Shown piece by piece: positions 9,340 to 18,739 of a stretch of 64,000 nt of DNA. The position numbers and the translations under genes were made by a program. The notes under the pieces are model-generated. The model was not told the origin of the DNA. It searched no databases and saw only the letters and a program-made list of their open reading frames with translations. The stretch comes from Haemophilus influenzae (GTDB lineage Bacteria; Pseudomonadota; Gammaproteobacteria; Enterobacterales; Pasteurellaceae): positions 1,443,427 through 1,507,426 of the forward strand of contig OV298644.1 in NCBI GenBank assembly GCA_923172585.1, given 5' to 3'. How positions within the stretch are numbered: the first letter of the stretch is position 1; the number at the start of each line of letters is the position of its first letter.

Positions 9340-11265
9340 ATGAAAAAAGCACATTCCCCTTTATTCCCCATCTTCACATTCGTGTTAATTAATCTCATTA
9401 TCCTTTACTTATCCCGTTTGAGACTTGCTGTATGGCAATCAGAGCGTGTATCCGCCGTAGATGGCTGGTTGCAATTATTTTTGCAAGGCGTACGAATGGA
9501 TGTTGTGGCAATTTGTTATTTATTTGGCGTACCAGCATTGCTCACAACATTGTTCCATAGCAGTAAAGTTTGGGTAAAAATTTTACGCCTATGGCTAACC
9601 TTTGGTAGCGTGTTCATTATCGTTATGGAAATTGCCACACCTGCCTTTATTGAAACCTACGATTACCGCGCAAATCGTTTATTTATCGAATACTTAATTT
9701 ATCCGAAAGAAGTTTTTTCAATGCTTGCGGAAGGACATTTAAGTGCGGTAATTTTTAGCCTTGTTTTCACGATTTTAGCTGCCGTAATTTATTGGAAAAT
9801 TTCTGGTTGGGCAGTCAAAAATTTACGTTCAATGAGTTGGAAACTTCGCCCTGTGATTGCTTTGCTTGTGATTGTCGTGAGCTTCCTTGGGGCACGTTCA
9901 AGTTTTCAACACCGTGGTATAAATCCTGCTATGGTGGCATTTTCTTCTGATGCGTTAGTTAATTCTCTGGTGCTTAATTCGGGCTATTCCGTCATTTATG
10001 CGGCACTGCAATTTAAAGATGAAGAAAAATCTTCAGAAATGTACGGAAAAATGGATGCAGATGAAATGTTTCGTATTGTTAAAGCTAGCTGTGGGCGTCC
10101 AGAGAGTGATTACATTTCAGATAAATACCCAACTTTAACGAAAAATGTCGCGACTTATCAGGGTAAACCTAAAAATATCGTGATTTTGTTACAAGAAAGT
10201 CTCGGCGCTCAGTTTATTGGAACACTCGGTGGCAAACCACTTTCTCCAAATGTGGATCAGCTCGCAAAAGAAGGGTGGTTATTTGAAAATCTTTATGCAA
10301 CAGGCACGCGTTCAGTACGTGGTATTGAAGCAACAACCGCAGGTTTTACGCCAACACCAGCTCGTGCAGTGGTGAAACTTAATAATGCCCAAAGTGGTTT
10401 CTTTACTATTGCGGATTTATTACATAAACAAGGCTATAACACTTCGTTTATTTATGGTGGCGAAAAGCACTTCGACAATATGGCGAGCTTTTTCTACGGT
10501 AATGGCTTTAAAGATATTTGGGATCAACAAGATTATCAAAATCCAAAATTTACTGGCACTTGGGGCGTGAGTGATGAGGATTTATTTGATAAAGCCAATG
10601 AAACTTTCACGAAATTACAAAATGAAGGTAAACCGTTTTTTAGTTTAGTATTTAGTTCAAGCAATCACGATCCATTTGAATATCCAGATGGCAAGATTGA
10701 GCTTTATGAGCAACCAAAAGCCACTCGTAATAATGCGGCAAAATATGCGGATTATGCGTTAGGTCATTTCTTTAAAATGGCAAAACAGTCTAATTATTGG
10801 AAAGATACGATTTTCTTAATTGTTGCGGATCACGATTCTCGTGTAGGCGGAGCAAGTCTTGTGCCGATTAAGCATTTCCATATTCCAGCCTTGATTCTTG
10901 GTGATGGCATTACGCCACGCCGTGATAGCCGTCTTGTGAGCCAAATTGATATGCCAACCACATTGCTTTCTTTAGCAGGCGTAAGTGGCAATTATCCAAT
11001 GATTGGTTTTGATTTAACGCAAGATGTAAACCCAGATCGTGCTTTTATGCAATACGATCAAACTCAAGCAATGATGAAAGGCAATAATGATGTGGTAATT
11101 CAAATGCCAAATAAAGCAGCACAAGGTTATCATTATGATAAATCAACAGAAACTTTAACGCCAAAAGAGGTGCCTGATGCAATGAAAAAAGAGGCATTGG
11201 CTCATGCTTTATTAGGTAGTTATTTGTATAAAAATCGCTTGTATTCTTCAGGTGAAAATAAATAG
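9340..11265 (+). CDS. LTA-synthase-family membrane sulfatase/phosphoglycerol transferase
   Basis: Inner-membrane enzyme with about five N-terminal transmembrane helices (to residue ~190) and a periplasmic alkaline-phosphatase-superfamily domain. Visible metal and nucleophile motifs: NIVILLQESLG with the acidic metal ligand, RSVRGIEATTAGF with the probable catalytic threonine, GEKHFDNM, and DHDSR near residue 500. Gram-negative members transfer phosphoglycerol or phosphoethanolamine to surface glycans; the exact substrate is unknown. I chose the ATG at 9340 (641 residues, MKKAHSPLF) over an in-frame TTG at 9310, because the latter falls inside a hairpin and leads with non-conserved residues. 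Confidence 0.88.
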   Translation: MKKAHSPLFPIFTFVLINLIILYLSRLRLAVWQSERVSAVDGWLQLFLQGVRMDVVAICYLFGVPALLTTLFHSSKVWVKILRLWLTFGSVFIIVMEIATPAFIETYDYRANRLFIEYLIYPKEVFSMLAEGHLSAVIFSLVFTILAAVIYWKISGWAVKNLRSMSWKLRPVIALLVIVVSFLGARSSFQHRGINPAMVAFSSDALVNSLVLNSGYSVIYAALQFKDEEKSSEMYGKMDADEMFRIVKASCGRPESDYISDKYPTLTKNVATYQGKPKNIVILLQESLGAQFIGTLGGKPLSPNVDQLAKEGWLFENLYATGTRSVRGIEATTAGFTPTPARAVVKLNNAQSGFFTIADLLHKQGYNTSFIYGGEKHFDNMASFFYGNGFKDIWDQQDYQNPKFTGTWGVSDEDLFDKANETFTKLQNEGKPFFSLVFSSSNHDPFEYPDGKIELYEQPKATRNNAAKYADYALGHFFKMAKQSNYWKDTIFLIVADHDSRVGGASLVPIKHFHIPALILGDGITPRRDSRLVSQIDMPTTLLSLAGVSGNYPMIGFDLTQDVNPDRAFMQYDQTQAMMKGNNDVVIQMPNKAAQGYHYDKSTETLTPKEVPDAMKKEALAHALLGSYLYKNRLYSSGENK

Positions 11266-11269
11266 ACAG

Positions 11270-11297
11270 AACGCCAGCTTAAGCTGGCGTTTCTTTT
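11270..11297. terminator. Bidirectional terminator between the sulfatase gene and uvrB
   Basis: Perfect 22-base palindrome centred at 11280/11281 (AACGCCAGCTT and its complement), with T-rich flank on the plus side. It sits between convergent genes, and the uvrB stop is immediately adjacent. Confidence 0.85.
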
Positions 11298-13335
11298 AGT
11301 TATCAAAAACAAACTGTTCACGCAATTGATGTAATTGATCGCGAATAGCCGCGGCTTTTTCAAATTCCAAATCTTGCGCAAATTTATACATTTGTTGTTC
11401 CAATTTTTTGATTTGTTGTTGATATTCTTTGGCATTTTTCGGTGCATTATAAAGTGCGGTTGCTTCTGCCGCCATTTTTCCACGTTGTTTATTGGCTTTC
11501 GCTTTTTGGTTTGCACCTTGCCCAATATCTAATAATTCACCGACTTTCTTATTTAATGCCTGTGGCACAATGCCATGTTCTTCATTGTATTTTGTTTGTT
11601 TTTCACGACGACGATTGGTTTCGGTGATGGCTTTTTCCATGGATTTTGTGATGCTATCTGCATACAAAATCGCTTTACCATTTAAGTTTCGCGCAGCACG
11701 ACCGATGGTTTGAATTAAAGAACGTTCAGAGCGCAAAAAGCCCTCTTTGTCTGCATCTAAAATCGCCACAAGAGACACTTCTGGAATATCTAAACCTTCA
11801 CGTAATAAGTTAATTCCAACCAATACATCAAATTCGCCTAAACGCAAATCACGGATAATTTCGACGCGTTCCACGGTATCAATATCAGAATGTAGATAAC
11901 GCACACGAATCCCGTGTTCATCTAAATAATCCGTTAAATCTTCAGCCATTTTCTTCGTTAGCGTCGTCACTAAAACGCGTTCATTTTTATCCGCTCTTTG
12001 GCGAGCTTCGGAAAGTAAATCATCCACTTGAATTGACACTGGACGAATTTCAATAAGCGGATCAAGTAAACCAGTGGGGCGAACCACTTGATCGATGATT
12101 TCACAGCCTGATTTCTCTAATTCATAAGGCCCTGGTGTTGCGGAAACATAAATGGTTTGCGGGGCTAAGCGTTCAAATTCCTCAAAGCGTAACGGACGAT
12201 TATCCAATGCGGACGGCAAACGGAAACCATATTCGACTAAGGTTTCTTTACGTGAACGGTCGCCACGATACATCCCGCCAATTTGAGGCACAGTTACATG
12301 AGATTCATCAATAATTAAAATCGCATCAGAGGGCATATAATCAAATAATGTTGGTGGTGGTTCGCCCTCATTTCTGCCCGATAAATAGCGAGAGTAGTTT
12401 TCAATTCCCGAGCAATAGCCCAATTCATTCATCATTTCAATATCAAATTGGGTTCGTTGGCTGATACGCTGTTCTTCTAAAAGTTTATGTTCTTTAATGA
12501 AGTATTCACGGCGTGATACCAGTTCTTTTTTGATGTTTTCTATCGCATCTAAAATACGTTCTCTTGGTGTCACATAGTGAGTTTTAGGATAGATCGTAAA
12601 ACGTGGTACAGCACCAAAACTACTACCAGTGAGCGGATCAAATAAACTTAAACGCTCGATTTCATCATCAAATAATTCAATACGCACCGCACGATCATCA
12701 GATTCTGCAGGGAAAATATCAATAATTTCTCCGCGAACATGGAAAGTTCCACGCTGAAATGCTTGATCATTTCGGGTATATTGTAATTCCGCTAATTTCG
12801 CTAAAATTTGGCGTTGATCGATAATGGCACCTTGTTGTAAATGCAACATCATTTGTAAATAGCTATCAGGATCGCCCAAACCATAAATTGCAGAAACAGA
12901 AGCCACCACGATGGTATCTCGACGTTCTAGAAAAGATTTCGTCGCAGAAAGTCGCATTTGTTCAATTTGATCATTAATAGACGCATCTTTTTCAATAAAT
13001 GTATCACTGCTCGGCACATAGGCTTCTGGCTGATAATAATCATAGTAAGACACAAAATATTCCACCGCATTTTCTGGAAAAAAAGCTTTCATTTCTGCAT
13101 AAAGCTGAGCAGCAAGGGTTTTATTCGGTGCAAGTAACATCGCGGGGCGATTTAATTGAGCGATTACATTGGCGATAGTAAACGTCTTCCCCGAGCCAGT
13201 TACCCCGAGTAAAGTTTGATGCGCCAAACCATCCGTTAAATTTTCAGCCAATTTTTCGATAGCTTGTGGCTGATCGCCAGAGGGACGAAAGTCGGAATGC
13301 AGAATGAATGGTTTTGTGTTGATTTTTTCAGACAT
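11296..13335 (-). CDS. uvrB: Excinuclease ABC subunit B
   Basis: DNA-damage-verifying helicase of nucleotide excision repair; it takes over the lesion from UvrA and recruits UvrC. The protein has 679 residues, close to the family norm (E. coli 673). Walker A GVTGSGKT (near residue 45), the beta-hairpin region [12 protein letters not shown], the helicase DESH box ([11 protein letters not shown]), motif [10 protein letters not shown], and the C-terminal UVR domain (about 640-675) that binds UvrC are all present. I did not find a clear LexA box upstream. No defect is seen. Confidence 0.98.
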   Translation of the reverse strand: MSEKINTKPFILHSDFRPSGDQPQAIEKLAENLTDGLAHQTLLGVTGSGKTFTIANVIAQLNRPAMLLAPNKTLAAQLYAEMKAFFPENAVEYFVSYYDYYQPEAYVPSSDTFIEKDASINDQIEQMRLSATKSFLERRDTIVVASVSAIYGLGDPDSYLQMMLHLQQGAIIDQRQILAKLAELQYTRNDQAFQRGTFHVRGEIIDIFPAESDDRAVRIELFDDEIERLSLFDPLTGSSFGAVPRFTIYPKTHYVTPRERILDAIENIKKELVSRREYFIKEHKLLEEQRISQRTQFDIEMMNELGYCSGIENYSRYLSGRNEGEPPPTLFDYMPSDAILIIDESHVTVPQIGGMYRGDRSRKETLVEYGFRLPSALDNRPLRFEEFERLAPQTIYVSATPGPYELEKSGCEIIDQVVRPTGLLDPLIEIRPVSIQVDDLLSEARQRADKNERVLVTTLTKKMAEDLTDYLDEHGIRVRYLHSDIDTVERVEIIRDLRLGEFDVLVGINLLREGLDIPEVSLVAILDADKEGFLRSERSLIQTIGRAARNLNGKAILYADSITKSMEKAITETNRRREKQTKYNEEHGIVPQALNKKVGELLDIGQGANQKAKANKQRGKMAAEATALYNAPKNAKEYQQQIKKLEQQMYKFAQDLEFEKAAAIRDQLHQLREQFVFDN

Positions 13336-13599
13336 AAAGTGCGGTTGGTTTTTTGATAGTTTTGAATAATGCCTATTTTAGCATATTTAATGTGTAAAAT
13401 TGATCAGGCAAAAATCTAAGTTTTACACAGACTTAGCGATGTCAAGAGGAAGATGTCACAAATTCATTAAAAAAACTTTAAATTTTTACTAGACAAAACT
13501 TAACTTATTGATTTTAAATTAAAATTTAATTTTAGGCTAATCTATAATCAAGATTGAATAATCCTTGTAAGAACAAGGGATCCGCAAAATTTTAAAAAG

Positions 13600-13636
13600 T
13601 TAATCCACAAAGTTATCCACAGGCTCTGTGGATAGA
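13600..13636. promoter_or_regulatory. Cluster of DnaA-box-like 9-mers in an AT-rich gap
   Basis: The gap from 13336 to 13771 holds no gene. It contains TTATCCACA (13613-13621), a perfect DnaA box; TGTGGATAG (13627-13635), its near-perfect inverse; and TAATCCACA (13601-13609), one mismatch. Very AT-rich tracts lie on both sides. A short hairpin CCTTGT/ACAAGG (13563-13578) lies upstream and a second copy of the same arms at 13752-13766. Gene context does not suggest the chromosomal origin. Confidence 0.5.
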
Positions 13637-13710
13637 AAAATAAATATTAGGGGGTATATAAAAGATGAGGAAATTTTTTATTTTTTTATGAAATTTTTTT
13701 AAATTTTGCA

Positions 13711-13739
13711 TTGACAAGCTAACTATCGATCATTAAAAT
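13711..13739 (+). promoter_or_regulatory. Sigma-70 promoter for tRNA-Asn
   Basis: TTGACA (13711-13716), a 17-base spacer, then TAAAAT (13734-13739). It is followed by a GC-rich discriminator (CGCGCCC), as in growth-rate-controlled stable-RNA promoters. Confidence 0.8.
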
Positions 13740-13771
13740 TCGCGCCCTGTTCCTTGTGATACAAGGTTTAT

Positions 13772-13847
13772 TCCTCCTTAGTTCAGTCGGTAGAACGGTG
13801 GACTGTTAATCCATATGTCGCTGGTTCAAGTCCAGCAGGAGGAGCCA
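13772..13847 (+). tRNA. tRNA-Asn (GTT)
   Basis: A 76-base cloverleaf with acceptor stem TCCTCCT / AGGAGGA, anticodon loop CTGTTAA (anticodon GTT), a GGTTCAAGTCC T-arm and encoded CCA. It is driven by the promoter just upstream. Confidence 0.97.
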
Positions 13848-13949
13848 ATTTTTCTTTTGGTTTAGAGTTTGTTTGTCTCCTTTTACAAATTCTAAATTAG
13901 CAACCAAAAGATTTTGAGCCCATCCAGTTGATGGGCTTTATTTTTAACT

Positions 13950-14918
13950 TCAAAATAGGATTTTGCTTCCGCCAGTTGAGATGGTTGTGCCATACAACAA
14001 ACTCAAGGCAAAAAATAGCATTATTCCACCTGCGATTAGTTTCACGATGCTTTCGCTTTTTCCTTTCGTATTTTTTGAACTATACCAATGCCCTAAGTGG
14101 ATTGCGGTATTTCGTGCATAACGTACAATTCCTGCGAAGGCTGACAGCATAAGCCCTGTGCCGAAAGACATGGCTAATACAGCTAAAATTCCCCAGCTAT
14201 AAAGATCAAGCATATAAGCTAAAAATAAAACGAAAATCGCACCGCTACAAGGGCGCATACCAATTGTTAGAATCACGAGGAATTGCGATTTTAGATTGGT
14301 TGCTTGTGCAGTTTGTATGGGGCTTGGCAAATGTTGGTGTCCACAACTACAGGTGTTTGGCTGAAAAGTGCGGTTATTTTTCACCGCACTTTTTTCGTGT
14401 AGAGGGAGGGGATTGAGGGATTTAATGGCCAATTTAGCTTTTTTACGATAGGCACGTAGACCTTGCCAAATCCAATAACAGCCGAGAAATACCAATAATA
14501 GCAAGGCAGTTCGTTCTAACCAAAGCTGACTTAATTTGAAATAACGTGATGAAAGATTTAGCACTACAACAAGCAATGTGGTTGCTGTAATCGCGACAAT
14601 GCCTTGCATTAAGGATGAAAGTAAGCTCAAGATAGTGCTTTGTTTTAATTGGCTTTCATGCGTGGAAAGATAGCTGGCAATAATAAATTTGCCGTGTCCT
14701 GGCCCGAGGGCATGGAGTACGCCATAAATAAAGCTGGCGAAAATAAGTGTGATGCCTGCCTTGATGCTATTATTTTGAATTTGATGTAAATTTTCCGAAA
14801 TAAGCTGATTAAACTCTTTTTGCCAACTGGCAATATGTAAGAAAAACCAAGGGGAAAAATAGACAAGTAAGGCGAGTGCAATCACTAATAACACGAGCCC
14901 AGTTTTATATTTTTTCAT
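13950..14918 (-). CDS. NicO/RcnA-family nickel/cobalt transporter
   Basis: Inner-membrane metal transporter of 322 residues with six or seven helices. The helix-2 signature HALGPGHGKF (near residue 68) and IGMRPCSGAI (near residue 220) are diagnostic of the NicO superfamily. A cysteine- and histidine-containing cytoplasmic loop (CSCGHQHLP, near residue 193) is a likely metal-sensing or delivery segment. It lies 2 bases downstream of the DUF1007 gene; this pairing is typical of Ni/Co uptake or efflux modules. A USS inverted pair is embedded in the loop-coding DNA. Direction of transport is not clear from sequence. Confidence 0.88.
   Translation of the reverse strand: MKKYKTGLVLLVIALALLVYFSPWFFLHIASWQKEFNQLISENLHQIQNNSIKAGITLIFASFIYGVLHALGPGHGKFIIASYLSTHESQLKQSTILSLLSSLMQGIVAITATTLLVVVLNLSSRYFKLSQLWLERTALLLLVFLGCYWIWQGLRAYRKKAKLAIKSLNPLPLHEKSAVKNNRTFQPNTCSCGHQHLPSPIQTAQATNLKSQFLVILTIGMRPCSGAIFVLFLAYMLDLYSWGILAVLAMSFGTGLMLSAFAGIVRYARNTAIHLGHWYSSKNTKGKSESIVKLIAGGIMLFFALSLLYGTTISTGGSKILF
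14364..14396. repeat. Inverted USS pair inside the Ni/Co transporter gene
   Basis: AAGTGCGGT (14366-14374) and ACCGCACTT (14383-14391), 8 bases apart and followed by a T-run. The element codes part of the variable cytoplasmic loop. Confidence 0.85.
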
Positions 14919-14920
14919 TT

Positions 14921-15541
14921 CTACTCACATTGAATTATTATTTTTTGCGCGAACATTACGCCTAAGGAATCATCTTCGTTCTTTTGGGATTTATCAAGTG
15001 AAGATGCGTAGGCTTGGATTTTTTCATCCACATTAGGTTCAATTAATTTTCCTTGGCAATTTTTCGAAAGTGCGGAAAAATCTACCGCACTTTTTGAAGC
15101 GTAAGTCATCGCCACATAATAAGTGGGATCGTAAGTTTGTAAGCTAAATGTGTTTTTTTCTAATTTTTGCGGATGGGCGAGTGGCACATCAAAATAATAT
15201 TGCAGTTGTAAGCCTTGAACATTAATGCCGTAATTTTTTGGGCGAGGGGAATATTTGATTTTATTATTCTGAGCATCATATAGATAGCTGAAATAATGCT
15301 CACTGACGATATTTCCCATCACATCATCAAGAAGTTTTTGTTTTTCCGCTTTAGTTCTAGCTTGTTTCATATCATAAATAACTGCAGACGAACTTGGTTC
15401 ATCCAACGTCCATTTCATTGAAAAACCTGTGAGTTGATTATTTTCTATAATGGGCGTGGTTTGTATATCAATAAATGCGTGAGGATGGGCTAAAACACCA
15501 AAACTAACGAATAAACCGAGTAATAATGAATACGTTTTCAC
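14921..15541 (-). CDS. DUF1007 periplasmic protein, partner of the Ni/Co transporter
   Basis: Exported protein of 206 residues with a signal peptide (MKTYSLLLGLFVSFGVLA, cleavage before HPHAF). The mature N-terminus begins HPHAFID, as in DUF1007 proteins, and this histidine pair may bind metal. DUF1007 genes are regularly found beside NicO-type nickel/cobalt permeases, as here (2-base gap). The C-terminal half contains a second inverted USS pair in the coding sequence (15068-15092). The role is presumably periplasmic metal delivery; this is inference from context. Confidence 0.82.
   Translation of the reverse strand: MKTYSLLLGLFVSFGVLAHPHAFIDIQTTPIIENNQLTGFSMKWTLDEPSSSAVIYDMKQARTKAEKQKLLDDVMGNIVSEHYFSYLYDAQNNKIKYSPRPKNYGINVQGLQLQYYFDVPLAHPQKLEKNTFSLQTYDPTYYVAMTYASKSAVDFSALSKNCQGKLIEPNVDEKIQAYASSLDKSQKNEDDSLGVMFAQKIIIQCE
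15068..15092. repeat. Inverted USS pair inside the DUF1007 gene
   Basis: AAGTGCGGA (15068-15076, last base off consensus) and ACCGCACTT (15084-15092), followed by TTT. It codes KSAVDFSALSK. Confidence 0.8.
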
Positions 15542-15620
15542 AAAAAATCCTATTATTTTGAACGCTAGAATTTGAAGTTGTTTATTCTACACGCAAAAAC
15601 GAATTTTTCTGTCAAAAATG

Positions 15621-15634
15621 TTGATGTAAATCAA
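15621..15634. promoter_or_regulatory. FNR-binding site
   Basis: TTGATGTAAATCAA matches the FNR consensus TTGAT-N4-ATCAA exactly. It lies in the gap between the DUF1007 gene and the small-RNA candidate and could serve either direction. A CAATAT -10-like hexamer is at 15666-15671. Confidence 0.75.
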
Positions 15635-15671
15635 AAAAACTCTCAATAGCATTTCCCTTGCTTTTCAATAT

Positions 15672-15785
15672 TCAGTAGCATAGCTCCCGTCAAGTGATTG
15701 CTTGATATTCATAAAGTTCCTAAATAAAATAATGATAAATATAGCTAAACTACTTTCCTGCCACCCGTTTCGGGTGGTTTTTTTT
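15672..15785 (+). ncRNA. Small RNA candidate resembling FnrS
   Basis: No open reading frame here, but a strong intrinsic terminator closes the region and a consensus FNR site lies about 45 bases upstream of the proposed start. The 5' part has CGTCAAGTGAT followed by a small hairpin (TCAAG/CTTGA), close to the CGTCAAGCGAT segment in the 5' region of E. coli FnrS as I remember it. FnrS is an Hfq-binding RNA induced by FNR in anaerobiosis that represses aerobic-metabolism mRNAs. Length (about 115 nt) fits. The start is approximate. Confidence 0.5.
15761..15785 (+). terminator. Intrinsic terminator of the small RNA
   Basis: CCACCCG / CGGGTGG with a TTT loop, followed by eight T. It has no upstream protein gene on this strand. 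Confidence 0.92.
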
Positions 15786-15881
15786 ATCTAAATTTAAAGA
15801 TGTAATTTTGCATTGTGTATTTATTGTTATTATGATATTTTTGTGTATATTTAATAGCATAATTCATGGATAAATTAATAT

Positions 15882-16166
15882 GTGTGTATGTTAGAGATGA
15901 TTATCCTGATAGAAAATAAAAATATGGCGATACTGATAGTAAGATTACTGGTAATCTGTATCAACTACTCAAGAAAATTAGATTTGATAAGTGGCTCAGA
16001 AAATATAAACGATTTACGTTATCCACTAGCTAACAAATTGAAGATGCCTAAGCCAAAAAAGATAAAAGCTATGGCATTCGAGTTAATAAACATCATTGAT
16101 GAATACAAAAATATGAGAATAACGCATCAAACGATTTATGCGGAGATGAAATCTTATAATTTGTAA
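15882..16166 (+). pseudogene. Remnant of a HigB-like toxin gene
   Basis: Low-complexity, AT-rich stretch with an open frame of 94 codons that does not look like a functional protein. The segment RKLDLISGSENINDLRYPLANKL resembles the RKLD...INDLR-P-N stretch of HigB/RelE-type toxins, and the last residues (EMKSYNL) resemble their C-terminus. The part between is scrambled, consistent with frameshifts. It lies 10 bases before a degraded higA, in the normal toxin-first order. The assignment rests mainly on the higA neighbour. Confidence 0.45.
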
Positions 16167-16176
16167 GGGGGATAAT

Positions 16177-16499
16177 ATGATGACTAGAAAACATACCTCT
16201 TCTGATGAAATTCTACAAGAAGAGTTTTTAGAAACTTTAAATCTTAATATTAGTGATATAGCTCAAATTATAGAAGGACATCTTAATAAGGCAAGCAATA
16301 TTGATAATAATAGTTCATGAATTACTCTATAAATGGCAGTTAAACTTGTAAAGTATTTGATACTAAGACTGAATCTTGGCTTAATCTATAAAGACGTATT
16401 GATTTATGCGACCTTGAACATAATAAACGTTTTCAGCAAAGTATTGCAAATATTAAGAATGATCTAAATCTGCATGATACTTATACATTTGCAATGTAA
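16177..16499 (+). pseudogene. higA: Broken HigA-family antitoxin
   Basis: The first 47 codons read as a HigA/XRE antitoxin: TSSDEILQEEFLETLNLNISDIAQIIEGHLNKAS, with a ribosome site GGGGG 5 bases upstream. An in-frame TGA (16318-16320) and TAA follow. After a frameshift near 16360, the typical C-terminus can be read: KTESWLNL, then DLCDLEHNKRFQQSIANIK, ending at 16499. The helix-turn-helix region also has atypical residues. HigA normally neutralises HigB and represses the operon; neither can be expected here. Confidence 0.72.
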
Positions 16500-16661
16500 T
16501 ATGAGCACTAAAGTGTCTATATAATCTAGAGAATACTTCACTCTAAATATTTACAAGTGGTTACGTTTCGTCAAATTTTGGTTAAATCTGTGCAGTTGAT
16601 TGCTATATTTTCGCGTTATTTTCCAGTAGAATAGGGCGAATTTTTTTGTGAGGAATTATTA

Positions 16662-18332
16662 ATGTCATCTCAATTTGTGTATACGATGCATCGTGTCGGC
16701 AAAGTAGTGCCGCCGAAGCGTCATATTTTGAAAGATATTTCATTAAGCTTTTTCCCTGGTGCTAAGATCGGGGTTTTAGGTTTAAATGGTGCGGGTAAAT
16801 CGACTCTTATACGCATTATGGCAGGCGTAGATAAAGAGTTTGAAGGGGAAGCTCGTCCACAACCGGGTATTAAAATTGGGTATCTTCCGCAAGAGCCAAA
16901 ACTCGAGCCACAACAAACCGTGCGTGAAGCAGTGGAAGAAGCGGTTTCTGAAGTGAAAAATGAACTGGCTCGTTTAGATGAAGTGTATGCGCTTTATGCG
17001 GATCCTGATGCAGATTTTGATAAATTAGCGGCAGAACAAGCCAATCTTGAAGCCATTATTCAAGCGCATGATGGACATAATTTAGATAGCCAATTAGAGC
17101 GTTCTGCAGATGCGTTACGTTTACCTGATTGGGATGCTAAAATCGAACATTTATCTGGTGGTGAGCGTCGCCGTGTGGCACTTTGCCGCTTGTTACTCGA
17201 AAAACGAGACATGCTCTTATTAGATGAGCCAACTAACCACTTAGATGAGGAATCTGTGGCATGGTTAGAACGATTCTTACAAGATTATGAAGGCACTGTT
17301 GTGGCAATTACCCACGACCGTTATTTCTTAGATAATGTGGCTGGTTGGATCTTAAAGCTTGACCGTGGCGAGGGCATTCCTTGGGATGGCAACTATTCTT
17401 CTTGGTTAGAGCAAAAAGAGAAACGTTTAGAACAAGAACAAGCAACTGAAAACGCACGTCGAAAATCCATTGCGAAAGAGTTAGAATGAGTTCGTCAAAA
17501 TCCAAAAGGTCGCCAAGCGAAAAGTAAAGCACGTATGGCGCGTTTTGATGAATTGAACTCTGGCGAATATCAAAAACGAAACGAGACTAACGAACTCTTT
17601 ATTCCACCTGGCTCACGCTTAGGCGATAAAGTGATTGAAGTGCAAAACTTAACCAAGTCTTATGGCGACCGTACTTTAATTGATGATTTATCATTCAGTA
17701 TTCCAAAAGGTGCAATTGTTGGGATTATCGGAGCGAACGGTGCAGGTAAATCAACCATATTCCGCATGTTGTCAGGTCAAGAACAACCAGATTCAGGTTC
17801 TGTGACAATGGGCGAAACCGTTGTACTTGCATCGGTAGATCAATTCCGTGACTCTATGGATGACAAGAAAACCGTGTGGGAAGAAGTGTCTAATGGACAA
17901 GACATTCTCACTATCGGCAACTTTGAAATTCCAAGCCGTGCGTATGTAGGACGTTTCAACTTCAAAGGCGTAGATCAACAAAAACGCGTAGGCGAATTAT
18001 CAGGTGGAGAACGTGGTCGTTTACACTTAGCGAAACTTCTACAACGTGGTGGTAACGTGCTATTACTGGACGAACCAACCAATGACTTAGATGTTGAAAC
18101 CTTGCGTGCCTTAGAAAATGCGATCTTAGAATTCCCAGGCTGTGCAATGGTTATTTCGCACGACCGTTGGTTTTTAGACCGTATCGCAACGCATATTTTA
18201 GACTACGGCGATGAAGGTAAAGTCACGTTCTATGAAGGTAACTTCTCAGACTACGAAGAGTGGAAAAAGAAAACCTTAGGCGATGCAGCCACTCAGCCAC
18301 ATCGTATTAAATATAAACGTATTGCGAAGTAA
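16662..18332 (+). pseudogene. ettA: ABC-F translation factor EttA, interrupted by one in-frame TGA
   Basis: Energy-dependent translational throttle protein; it binds the ribosomal E site and gates entry into elongation according to ADP/ATP. Full length would be 556 residues (E. coli 555). Both ATPase domains are complete: Walker A GLNGAGKST and GANGAGKST, signatures LSGGERRR and LSGGERGR, and Walker B LLLDEPTNHLD and LLLDEPTNDLD. Codon 276 is TGA (17487-17489), where the family has a tryptophan (ELEWVRQ). It falls in the inter-domain linker that contacts P-site tRNA. An ATG at 17535 could restart the second half. Everything else is clean, so this is a recent lesion, a recoded site or a sequence error. 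Confidence 0.9.
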
Positions 18333-18343
18333 TTTAGATTGAG

Positions 18344-18374
18344 AAAGTGCGGTGAATTTTGACCGCACTTTTCT
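18344..18374. terminator. USS-dyad terminator after ettA
   Basis: AAAGTGCGGT (18344-18353) and ACCGCACTTT (18362-18371), then TTC. Oppositely oriented USS pairs form stem-loops that commonly act as terminators in Haemophilus. Confidence 0.75.
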
Positions 18375-18393
18375 TACTTTTTTGGGAGTGATT

Positions 18394-18735
18394 ATGTTAG
18401 TTCATTTACATATTTTTTTCGCCTTTTTAAGTTTGGCATTGTTAGTAATTCGTGGTGCAATGCAGCTTAATGGTAAAAATTGGCGTTCGATAAAATTATT
18501 AAAAATTTTACCGCACTTATCAGATACCTTGCTGATTGTGTCTGGTGTCGTCATTTTATATCTCTTTGCTTTTGGTATTGAATGGTGGTTAGTGGCTAAA
18601 TTCGCATTACTGATTTTGTATATCCTGTTTGCTGCGAAATTTTTCAGTAAAAAAGTTTCTCAACCCAAAAGCATTTTCTTTTGGCTTGCTTGCGTAAGTT
18701 TTATTGGTGCGATGTTAATTGCCTATTTGAAATAA
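18394..18735 (+). CDS. SirB2-family small membrane protein
   Basis: Four-helix inner-membrane protein of 113 residues, starting MLVHLHIFFAFLSL. The pattern H-x-H near the N-terminus, LPHLSDTLLIVSGV in the middle and a short final helix fits the SirB2 family. The function of that family is unknown. I chose the ATG at 18394, because a GGGAG ribosome site lies at 18384-18388; the in-frame GTG at 18352 falls inside the USS terminator. The stop is 2 bases before tmcA, so the genes are likely co-transcribed. Confidence 0.8.
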   Translation: MLVHLHIFFAFLSLALLVIRGAMQLNGKNWRSIKLLKILPHLSDTLLIVSGVVILYLFAFGIEWWLVAKFALLILYILFAAKFFSKKVSQPKSIFFWLACVSFIGAMLIAYLK

Positions 18736-18739
18736 AACG

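Noticed and set aside
13336-13771. Chromosomal origin of replication
   Set aside because: DnaA boxes and AT-rich DNA are present, but none of the usual origin neighbours (dnaA, dnaN, gidA, rnpA) and too few boxes.
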